Origin: Branchiostoma floridae
Taxonomy: Eukaryota; Chordata; Leptocardii; Amphioxiformes; Branchiostomatidae
Length of the DNA: 24,555 nucleotides
Direction: 5' to 3'
Assembly (NCBI RefSeq): GCF_000003815.2
Contig: NC_049985.1
Span: 648,322-672,876, forward strand
Part shown: piece by piece, positions 1 through 11,000 of the stretch
How the letters are laid out: every line of letters begins with the position of its first letter
Numbering within the stretch: the stretch's first letter is position 1
The notes under the pieces: model-generated
Database searches by the model: none
Told to the model about the DNA's origin: nothing
Seen by the model: the letters and a program-made list of their open reading frames with translations, nothing else
Position numbers and translations under genes: made by a program

Positions 1-780
1 AATTGTGAATGAGATCATTAAAATTTCATGCAATCAATACCTCAAACCTGCCCAACATCGCACTAGAGGAAGACATGATTTAAAGTTAAAGTACCAACCA
101 ACAAGGATTATTTTAGATTTTCTTTTTTTATTTGATTTGATTTATCCATTTTGCACAATTGAAACACAAATTAAAGGATGAAAGAACGTACAGGGGGTGG
201 GTGGGGGGTGGGGGGTGGAGAACGCCTTGTGACTTATACATAGTCTTCCCCAAAATGTAACACAATATAATACAATTTAACAATTCATAAGCTAATAAAG
301 ATTGGATGTAAAAAAAATTATACAGTAGACAATAATATAACCGAAAGTATTATATCAATTAACAGAATGGAAGGAAATTATGATAGGTCAATAATTGATA
401 ACTAAGCAAATATCATAAAGAAATAAATGAAATGAATGAAATAAGAATATAACATCATAAGATATGTAACAATTAAAAAAGCAAGTAAAATGTTGTAATA
501 GAAAAAAAACGGATAGGAGATTAATTAAATGTTTGATTATCTAATTTTTTAACAGGTTCTTGAAGATGGGTAATGAATGACAAAATTGTAAGGTTTGACT
601 TAATCTATTCCAAATTTGCAGACACCTGAACATCATGGAGAACTTTCTTTGTTGTGTTTTTACCAAGGATGGTTTTTACTTGGATCTGTTTTAGGTTGTT
701 ACACGGTCTAATACTGTAGTGATGTTGGCCTGATTTGCAATGGAAAAGGCCATGGAATCGCTTTGGTATACAAGAACTAT
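1..780. other. AT-rich non-coding stretch with a G-rich run
   Basis: No reading frame of note and no recognisable exon. The one distinct feature is a G-rich run at about 192-220, with four or more blocks of three to six G separated by single T, which could form a G-quadruplex on the plus strand. This is presumably intron of gene 1, or lies beyond its 3' end; the sequence does not decide. Confidence 0.5.
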
Positions 781-1222
781 TAAATCAAATCAAATCAAAC
801 TTTATTGAATCAACATGGCAGTCATCCAGACTGAATTGCGTTGAATTGACAGTGAAACAAGTTAAAAATACTAATATATTGGCAGTTAAAATCATATATA
901 GTTAAGATCAAGATATAGGTAGAGTACAATTTCTACAGCCATTTCGTGTGTCAATGTTTTAATGACGTTTAAACGACACAACAATAACAACTTAGTACAT
1001 GTATATTGCACATAATGGGGGCGATTGATATTGCACATAGTGGGGTCACACTAAGTCTAGTAAGTCTCTCGCTGCCCTCGCCACAAACGAGTTCCTATGC
1101 CTCTCGGTAGGGCTGACTGGCAGTTTGTACGGCTTTCTGCGTCTCAGTTCATATCGCGGATGCTCATTTGGTTGAAGGAAGACGTGGCAGGGGTGTGAGG
1201 GATCTTTCAGAATCCTTTTAAA
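781..1222 (-). mobile_element. 3' end of a non-LTR retrotransposon (CR1/L2-like), truncated
   Basis: Read on the minus strand, an open frame from about 1222 to a stop at 1046-1048 has no ATG and ends in a motif typical of the C-terminus of LINE reverse-transcriptase ORFs: basic residues, then RHRNSFVARAARDLLDLV and stop. Below it is a short 3' UTR, then AATAAAG running straight into a TTTGA-type pentamer tail (781-806). Microsatellite tails instead of poly(A) are usual for CR1/L2-type elements. An in-frame TAA just upstream of 1222 marks 5' truncation or decay. The element class is inferred from the tail and the C-terminal motif only. Confidence 0.7.
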
Positions 1223-1644
1223 CTCGCGTTACTATTGTTAATTGTGTTGTAGACGAAAAGACAACTTTGTAGTTTGGTTTAATCATACATGTATATAGTC
1301 ATTACTTTTAGATTACGAAAAAAAGATGCAGAAGGGAATGTGTATGACACATTTGAAACTATTCGGACGAATTTTTTCAGCCCACAATCAGTGATTGAAA
1401 TCAACTGCCAGGCCAAGTTGTCCAGGACCAATCAGTTGAGGCCTTTAGGACCGGGTTAGCCCCCCCCCCCCTCAGCGATAACCCATTGTACAAATGTATT
1501 GTGGGCGGTTAGAGGAAACACAAGAAGAAAAAGACATACGAATGCAGCAAAGAGAACATAAAGATACAGCTGACATAAGGAATTACCTCACTCAACTACA
1601 ATACTCCTTCGGAGCTTACGCTTCCTTTAAGAGTAAAAATATAC
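1223..1644. other. Intronic or flanking sequence without recognised content
   Basis: No exon-like frame with plausible splice sites was found. A poly-C run at about 1460-1471 is the only simple-sequence feature. Confidence 0.4.
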
Positions 1645-1865
1645 AACGCTAGTTCACCTTTATCCGTGGGGTAGCCTATAACTATTATTTTCAAAACAGG
1701 TTATTTAGGGATATCAAGTCGACGGACAGTGATTTCAAGCTGTAATATTTATTTTCAAAATATTACGATATGAAACCAATGTCCGTCGACTAGATATATC
1801 TAATTACCTTGTTTTTTGATGCAACGGAAATAGGTTACCCTACGGACAAAGGTGAACTAACGTTA
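1645..1865. mobile_element. MITE-like element, family A (AACGCTAGTTCACC ends)
   Basis: The ends are inverted repeats: AACGCTAGTTCACCTTTATC on the left and its near complement GGTGAACTAACGTT on the right, with further inverted blocks inside (the TAGGTTACCC block and a GTCCGTCGAC block). It has no coding capacity. Other copies of the family lie at 2257-2448, 5629-5770 (partial), 6002-6221, about 11930-12050 (partial) and 14537-14580 (fragment). This copy ends 25 bases from the splice donor of the last visible exon of gene 1. Confidence 0.8.
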
Positions 1866-1892
1866 TGCATGTTTATGTAAACAGAACCATAC

Positions 1893-2021
1893 CGAAACAG
1901 TCCCGCTCGTCCTCCTTGTCTTCCCTGCAGTTCCACTCCCCGTCGCACACACGACTGGGGCTGTAGCAGCCTGCGTCTCCGTAACACACCCGTCTGTGCT
2001 TCTCTGGGCAGCCCGCAAGCC
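1893..2021 (-). CDS. Gene 1 exon 12: second LDL-receptor class A module
   Basis: This exon lies in a frame without any ATG, so a simple ORF scan misses it. After the acceptor (TTGTTCCCAG) it encodes residues 628-670. The six-cysteine LDLa pattern is complete: GC, VC, GC, VCDG, NC and DC, with an acidic C-terminal loop (REDKEDERDC) that in the family holds calcium. It starts and ends in phase 1; the donor is TTTCG|GTATGG at 1892. The next exon lies outside the window. Confidence 0.85.
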
Positions 2022-5000
2022 CTGGGAACAAAAAAGGAAATGTACTGTTTTAAACCCTGGGAAAAACAAGAGTTCGGAGACCTCATATCTCTACAAAATA
2101 GTCTGAATATACAAATGACTTCAGTGTCTACGTAATGTTAGCCTTTCTGGTTCCCCGTATTTCCTCGTTGTACAAATAGAAAGCCAGCTCTGCAGATGGA
2201 AACCAGATTGGATGGATTGGAAGTAATTTTCTCGCGGGGCCGGGGTGGAATCTACATAACGCTAGTTCGCCTTTATCCGGTGAGTACCACATATCCATGA
2301 AGGATATCAGTTCGATGGACGGCAGTTTCACATTGAAAAACGTTTAAAAGATTCCAATTTGAAATCATTGTCCGTCGGCTTGATACCCCTAAATATCATG
2401 TTTCTAGAAACAACGAACATCCCCGCGAATAAAGGCGAACAAGCGTTAACATTGCAAACATCTGTACCCCCCCCCCCCTCCCAATATTCAGCTGCTCTCT
2501 AATCAAATTGTTCATTTACTTCTCCTAAATTTGTCAACTTTCCTCCATGTAAAATCGCGAAATGGCACTCCCCAGGATAGAGAGAAGCAATTTAATAAGT
2601 GACATGGTCTCGTACAGCAGTTTCGTTCGTCGGTGTCGTCATCGTCCCCACAGTCCACAACGCCGTCACACACACTGCATTCTGGAATGCATTTTCCGCT
2701 GTGAGGACAGATGATCTCATCGTCTGCACAGAGACGGTTTTCTGACAGCAAAACAAGACAGAGTTGCATTTTAGTTAAGCAATATCGCATTATTTGTACA
2801 TAACAAGTTAAAACTTGCTCCACTGCTCACTGAGTCACGTAGTCTATCTACGCGACGTCACAGCAGCGGATCGTTCATTCCTTGACAAAGACTGGAGCTG
2901 ATCAGTCGCGAATTTGGGTAAGTCCACTTATTTGTGTTTTAAATTACATTTCAACTTGTTCCAGAATGACTTCTACCTACACGGATGAACTTTCAAGTTA
3001 AGAAAAAGCTGTGTCTGTTTCTCGTTCATCAGCTATGCTATGATTCATTTTACTCTTTTGTAACGCCTGTACCCCCTCAGTGACACAAAGACACATGACG
3101 CCATGTTATACTCTCCAAGCAGAGGTTAGACTCCGGCTCTTTTTTTTTACGTTTTTAGTCCTTTTTATCGGGCTTTCTATTTTGTCACGTTTCTTGAAGT
3201 CCGCCAGCCAAGGCTTTGACAATAGAAGAAACAATACAAAATAGAAAGTCCGATAAAAAGAACTAAAAAAAAAATAAAACAGCCGGAGCCTAACCTCTGC
3301 TTGGAGAGTACCATGTCATGCTACGGGCCCACTTGCACAGGTAAGGGCTGTTTTGGGGCCCGGCTGGGCTCTGAAGCCACTCATTTGTCCTGACCCGATA
3401 GACTGCCCGATACCGGAGGGTGCTTCTGAATGCTTACATGGGTTTATATTGTCTGTTTGTCGACGGATCCATGGTTGATCCAGGGTTGATTTCAGCTACA
3501 AGTTTTGAAAAAAAAATAGGGACCCGGTCGTGCCCAAAAATAGCCCGGTAACCACAGGGTGTTCCACGGAGCTACTTAAGAGAAGTACAGAAAAACACAC
3601 TGTAATCTACCCGAGGAGCTTACTTTTTACCTTCGCCAAGAAGGTTATATTTTGGTTAGAAAATTTTCGGGTGTCCCAATATGTAGGTCAATCTCATATA
3701 ACTCGAGAAGCTGTGGATGGAATATCACGATATTTGGTATTTGAGTTGCGTATGCGTATACCAAGGTTTTGTACGAAAATGGTACTTCTGGCTCTTTCTG
3801 TCGTGAGTGCAGCGGGGTGAGTGTGTGTGTGTGTGTATTTGCGTACAAGATAACTTTTGACGCTGTGGATCGTTTTTCATTATATTTGGTAATTATTTAG
3901 GGGTTTGGAAAACGACGGTCAAGTTCGATTGTGGGCGTCCTGGTGACAAGTTGCGGTACTGCAGCGGAGCATCGAAGTTGGCATTAAAGTTATCCTGAAG
4001 TGGCAGGTTGAGGATTTTTGGCTGGTGGATACGTCTTTGGGTAGGGAGTAAGTCATGTAAGTTTTGGCCCCCTGGCTGCTTGTTTTGAACTGCAGTGGGC
4101 AATTTTGTTGTTATCTTTGGAAGAGAGTAAATCAAGCAGTGGTTGGTGGATTTGCATTATTTTTGGTATGCACATGCCTTAGGTAATGATTAAAATCCTG
4201 AAATGTATTGTATGCAAATCGGGGCTTAATTTACATGATAGTTAGAAGAATGTGTAAATCCTTCAATCGACCTCTTTTCTGGACAATCAGTGGTCAGTGT
4301 CTAACTACATCTGTGCTGCAGACTTGCGTAGTTCATGACATATTTGTGTCAGCAAAACATAGATGTTATTGTTGCTAACACATTGTTTATTAGTTTGCAA
4401 GTGCCATGTTGTTTGTGCACTATGGGAAGGGGTTTCTCCATTTTGATGTGAAGGGGTGTTTCCCCCCTTATTTTGGTGATGCTTATGTGGCAGGGAAAAG
4501 TGGAAGCTTGGTGGTTTGTTGCCTTTTCATTACCTTTGCCAAGAAGATTAAACTTTTGTGCCATAGTGTTAGGTGAGTCTTTATGTAGGTCAACAGTATA
4601 ACTGGAGAACTGATTGATGGAACTTCATGATACTTGGTATTGAGTATCGGTCGCAGAAACAAAGCTTGAGTTTAAAAATGGTTCTCCCGGTATCTTCCTT
4701 TGGTACTGCAGCGGGCTCAGTGTGTGAGTGTGTGCGGAGAACATAACTTGAGAAGCTATAAAACCTTTAAGTCATTGATGAAGGCATTCTCCATAACAAC
4801 CCTTGATTGGCGAAGGTATGTGTTTCGTGGAACTCTAGTCTTGAAATGTGATCGTAGCATTAAGGGGTGGGGTTGGGGGTGTTGGTGTGTGGCAACAACA
4901 GAAGAAAGTGTTTCAACCAGACAACAGAGAAAAGTTACCTTTCAGTACAGCGTAGCACCTCGAATGTCCTCTCAGGCCCACTTGACACACATCCTTGCCG

Positions 5001-8000
5001 ACAGGCGTTGGTAGCACATTCGCAAACACGCGGTTGTCGAAGTTTACACCCCAGATTATCCCATCTCCCACAGCCACCTGCCGCAGATTTATCCCTGGTA
5101 CATGCACCCAGTCTTCACCAGGGGAGGTTTCATTCAGGAATGTCCCTGCTCTGTGGTACACATCGCCGTTATAGTGCGCCCCCCACACTCCTGCAGGTCC
5201 TACTGATACAGACCATAAGCAGCCTGGAATTATTTCCCAGTCGTGCTTCACTGTATGAAAAGAAAGTTTGGGGTAGATGAGCAGCCTGCTAGATTACAAA
5301 CTAATGTTGACGAGCGTACCATATTTCCTATGGGTATGTCAAAGTTCCTTCCCGCGCCTGATGGCGCATAGGGCGGCGCCCATCTCCGGTTCAGTAGCCC
5401 TGGGCCACACAACTTTATGCAATCACTACAGCAGGGGGCTAGTCCACTGGTAGTGGCGTGTGTTCAACTTCCATACTATTTCCCGAATGCTGAGTGCTAA
5501 GCAGAGAAAGCAGCATGTACCATTTGTAAAGTCTTTGACTCGGCCGGGGATCTAACTCACAACCTACCAAATGCAAGGCGAACACTCTACCCACTCGGCC
5601 ATTGCACCGGTGTTCTCTATGTCTCTCAGTGTTATCAAATCGACGACGTTGGTTTAAAATTGCAATATTTTAAAGATATTGCTGTTTGAAACTGCCACTG
5701 GTGCACCCGCCGACTTGATATCCCTAAATACTCTTTTACGACTACAACGAATATAGGTTACCCCGCGGATAATTGTTAAGTACCTGAGATTTCACAGTAG
5801 AAAGGTGAACGCCGCACTCTGCCGCTCCACTCCGCCGCCCACAGCTGCCCGGTTATCGAGCTGACGCTGACTTCTGCCATATATGATGCTTGCACCTTTT
5901 CCCAAGTTTTACCTTCAGGCGTTTCTGAGCTAATGCCTGCAAAGATGTTAAAAGTAGGAAAAGTAGTTCTAACTTACCCCGGGTGCCAGTGTCCCGTTAC
6001 ATAACGCTAGTTCACCTTTATCTGTGGGGTAATCTATATCCGTTGTTTTTTTTTAAAAAGGTATAAAGTCAACAGACGGTGGTTTTAAACTAGGATTTTG
6101 AACAAAAAATATTGCTGTTTGATATGGCAACGGATATAGGTTACCCCAATATTTGAAAATATTGCAGTCTGATATGACAACGGATAAAGGTTACCCCGCG
6201 GACAAAGGTGAACTAGCGTTAATGGATACAGAATAACATCAAATTACAACTGGAAAGACCGACATTTGCTTGAGCGCAAATACAGCATATTTCAGCCATC
6301 TCCCTCACCAAGCAGGAGTAGACTATTCAAAAATCACCTATTTGAAAAATCACTTTTACTAATGACGGTCAACCCAAAAATGAATCTTACAAAATTTTCC
6401 CATGTAAGAAGGGACTCAAGTGCACACCATGTGAATTTGCACCAGACCAGTCCAGAAATACTCCCTTTGAAAAAAGTTGGCCATACTGTAGTATGGAATG
6501 CAATATGACGATATATTGCAAATCCATACTCTAGTATGGAATGCAATACAACAATATATTTCACCATACCTGCGGTATGGCTGAAATATAATTACCTCCG
6601 TCAACAGTTTTATCAGCTTGGTAACTCACTGAATGACAAGATTTCAGTTATAAACCGTGACGAGGGGGGATACCAACTCAGTCACGTTTGGGACTGCATT
6701 CTTTAGAAGTAGATGAAATTGTCGCATTATTTTCATCGCTACAATGGTTATGTATATGTACTTAACGTTTGGGGCCGCGTTGTAAACGTCACAGTGTCTC
6801 TATGTTTATATGTAAGTACAGTCAAACCTGCACAAGACGACCACCCGGGGGACCGGGAAAAGGCGGTCGACTTGGAAAGGTGGTCTCTGAGAAGAGTATC
6901 GACTCAAAACATGCCCGATGCAAAGTATAAATGGTTTCCGTTGTGTTTAATGGCAAATAGCAAGCACACTGCACGCACGCAAAGAAGCGAGGTCTTTAAT
7001 GTCAAATACAACACGCACACTGTAAACTGTAAATTTAACCCCAAAATCTGACGCAAACTGGCCGATTTCGGCACAAAATCGCGCTATTTATCATAAAAAA
7101 ATCGATGAAAACCTCAATTTTGAAAATGATGCGGTCGTTATGGATCCCAATTTGGGCCGGTCGCGGTCGCGTTGGCCAGGTGGTCGTTGAGAAAAGGTCG
7201 CTTAATGCTTACGTCAATGGGAAAATAAATCGGGACCGAGAAAAAGCGGTCGAAATGGCCAGGTGGACGCTGAGAAGAGGTGGTCGCTCGGGCAGGTTTG
7301 ACTGTACTCTGTAAGTAGAGACACCTATGCTGCAGTACAATATGAAGCAATCAGAATGGCCCTGAGGAAGGGGACAGACGGTCACAGAAACGTCGATAGA
7401 ACAAAGCATTTAGCACTTATTCCATGCTACAATTAGTCCAATACCTTTCCTGACTATGGTGTCCCCGTGTATATACCCATAGTGTGTTCCGATGACCCAA
7501 ACGAAATTCTTTCCTGAATGTATCCTGTCTATCACGTTAGGCCAGTAGGAGCCCATTGGTATTTTCTCAAAATTGAAGAGAGAGTTGCTGGTAACATCGA
7601 TGTGTACTGGTTGCCAGCGGAGGCCGGCTGTTTCGCTGTTCCTATTAACAGAAAATGTCGTCAGCATGAAAGTTCATCTGAATTACATGGAGAGAAAAGT
7701 AAATTGTTCTCCAGTTCATGATACGTCACTCTCCGGTATTCTTCAGCTAAATGACCCCAGTACTGTAGACACGTAATTTTTTCGCACGTGTGACGTCAGC
7801 ACTGGGTCAAAGTTCGGCAGAAGCCTGTATCGCCCCCCCGTCCGGGTTAAGAGAAGGTTGGGAGAGGAGTGAAGGAGACCATCTACATCCGGGCACACCA
7901 ACCCTCTCTCAGCCGGGACGCTGGGCTGTACCGACTTCAGACGACCTTTGACCGAGTGCTGACGTCACATCTTCGGAAAAAATCACGTGTCTACAGCACT

Positions 8001-11000
8001 CGGGTCACATACCTAAGGAAGACCGAGAGATTCGGTCGAAAATTCCGATGAGCAAAATTTCTTGAGTAAGGGAACAGTTTATTTTTCGTCGTTTGTTTAC
8101 TGCGGTTAACATCATAATTCTACCGCGTATCGTAAGATCGCCAGGCCTCAGGCCTGTTCTGGAGAATGCCTTGTACTGCGGTGCACGTGGCTAAGAAGTA
8201 CAAATTCATTTTCGACTCCATCGTGTCTTCCATTTATAAAACTTCACCACTTTCGTATTTCCCATAATTCACTACGCCAGGGTTCCGGATATGGATGTTA
8301 CCATCGTTGCCCAGGGTGCGCAACCAGGGTGGAACCAGCTAAAACCTTGAGTGCGACGGCGGCAAAGCACATAAACTAATGAGTTGTCTTGCAAATATAG
8401 TTACAGTGCACAGGACATGGTTTAATCACTTTCTGACAACAAAGAAAAAGGCTGCAGACGAAACCGAAGTCCTGACTCGTGAGGTCATCGGACGGAACCA
8501 CTAACAGCCACAGTGGTGACGCCCTTAATAGTTTATACCTCTGACCACAAAACTTGTACAATTCTCAGCCCTAATAAAGAAGTACTATATTTGCTAGACA
8601 ACTCATTAGTTTACATGCTTTGCCGCCCTCGTACTGAATGTTTTAGCTGGTTCCACCCTGATTTTGCACCCTGAGCAACGGTGGTAACATCCATATCCGG
8701 TGAATGGACAAATCAAAAAGTCTAAAACATAACGTTTATGACAAAAAACATACCCCTACCTACCGACCGACCATGTTATTTTCAGGACCGTAACAGCAAC
8801 ATAACATATTTCCCAAGCCTTTCGATGTTCCTACTCACCCGTACGTTCCTACGCGGTACATCACAGTAGATTGGTTATAGACCGCCCACACGCCCACACG
8901 TCCAACTGAGATCTCCAGAAACCGTTCCGTGCCGACTACTTCCCACCCGGTTCCTACAGAAAAAAATACTGAAACTTTCGCGGTGGTTTTATATTCGTGG
9001 TTTTCACGGTGGACGCTGAACCGCGAACTTAAAACCGCCGCGAATACTCATTATACAGTAAGCGACTACAGTCCAGTACTGTAAATAAATTCGCGACATG
9101 GCGCTACCGCGAATTCAAAACCACCGCGAACACTCCATTTTCCCGCTGCCGCGAAATTAAATCCCCGCGAACTTAAATGCATTTACAGTATTAGAAAGGC
9201 AACATCTGCAAGCCAATACACAATGTTTACGTTGGCTTCACATGGTCTAGCCCAACAAAGCACTGCTCTGTTTATTCCTAATTCCCTTCGTGAAACGAAG
9301 GGTTTGTTTTGAGTGCTGTTTGTGTGTGAGAGGGACGCTTGTCAGCCTGATATCTGGGGAAGGCATGGATGGATTGTTTTGATATTTGGTATGTGGGTAG
9401 AGTTAGACATGAGGAAGGAATGGTAGGAATTGCGTTACGGCAGGGCGTTCTAGCGGAGTGTTATTGTACTGCAGCAGAACTTCCGGTTTTGATATTTTTT
9501 TTCGGGACTTTTTTGGGTGATGATTTTTACGTGGTAGGTAGCTGTGTAAATGAATAGTAAGGTGTGTAAGTTTTGGCCACTTAGGGGTTTTGCTGGGGCG
9601 GTGAAAGTCATTCTTGTGTTAGGTTTTGAGAAGGAATAATGCAAGCAGGGGTCGATGGATCGGAATGACTGTAGGTATGCAAATAGCTTACGTAGTGTAT
9701 TACTATGTACATAGTTGTATGATTGTTATGCAAATTAGAAGGTCATTAGCAGAATGCAATACACCTTTGTCACGCGGCGGCCATGATAGATCTAAAACGA
9801 GTTCAATGTGGCAAACAAAAGGCTGTCCATCATAATTAGCAGTTCGGCCAATGGTAGCCTGACAATTAGGAAATCGACCAATATGTGAATGGCTGCAAAT
9901 TCGTTAAAAATTTGCATTATTATGTTTTTATTTTGCATCTCTTAAGGGACTATGGGGTCAGTCTACACTACTCTAAATTGCTACATCTTTCGGTGCGAAA
10001 CACTTCTTGTAATATTTATTATTCTACCTTATATCATGAAAATTTGTGTGGTTTGAGAGAAAACTAAATGGGACCTGATTTTAGAAATAAGCTTTGTCTG
10101 TTTGCCTCATTGACCTCTTCTTCGATCTATCATGGCCGCCGCGTGAGAAAGGTGTATAGGTATGTTTGGAAACCGTTGTATGGTGCGTGTCTGTGAACAG
10201 AAAAGCTCGCGAACGGCTGGACAGATTGCTCTGATATTTGGTATGTGGGTAGTTCTTGAGAAGGAGAAGAAACGTACGAGGCGTTTTTTCGTTTAGTGGC
10301 TTTTGACGGTTTTGCAGGGGATGTTTGTACTTGGAAAATAGTGTATGTGGTGTGGGTATTACGCAATCGTGCTATACTTAGTTAGGTGGCATTACGTCAT
10401 GCCGATACCAGCGTGGGCTGCAGTCTTACCCCGTCTCCACAGGAAGTGACCCCAAAGGTCAACAACAAAATGGTACTATAGGGACAGTACATTATACATG
10501 GTGGGGTGTACATGTTTCCCATAAGATTTGATAATCTGTACACCAAGAATAATTGCAATGATGATATTGTATACAGGGGCATATATTATAAGTTTTAAAA
10601 AGGTTGTACAATCATGTAACAGTTACTACCGGTACAATACATTGTTGAAAAAAGCAGGGTTTGTTTTTCACAGTAACTTGTAGTCATTGATGAGATTTTT
10701 TATGGGGATTGTACATTAGACATATGGAATACACAATGTAGTGGACTGCGTTGTGAAACAAAGAATGTTACATCATCATTGTTGCAAGCAACAAGTCGAA
10801 AATAATTATCTGTATTGCAGGAGTTGTATATTATACTTAAAGGGTTGTACAAGAAAACTATATTACTTTGTGGAAACGTCCATGCAATGTATTAAGTCGT
10901 CAATATTGACATGTTTTATCTCGATAGTCCATTATACACATTGGAAGTATATAACGTACTACATTGCGGAGCTATGTAGCAATTTGCATATTTAGTATCT

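Noticed and set aside
3530-3820. 96-residue plus-strand frame
   Set aside because: Lies over the dispersed CTTCGCCAAGAAGGTTA repeat, whose second copy does not conserve the frame.
4867-5280. 137-residue plus-strand frame
   Set aside because: Antisense of the exon encoding tectonin repeats 5 and 6; no features of its own.
7320-7420. Possible coding end (LRKGTDGHRNVDRTKHLAL)
   Set aside because: Looks like a retroelement tail containing the AAACGTCG motif; too short and without context to call a gene.
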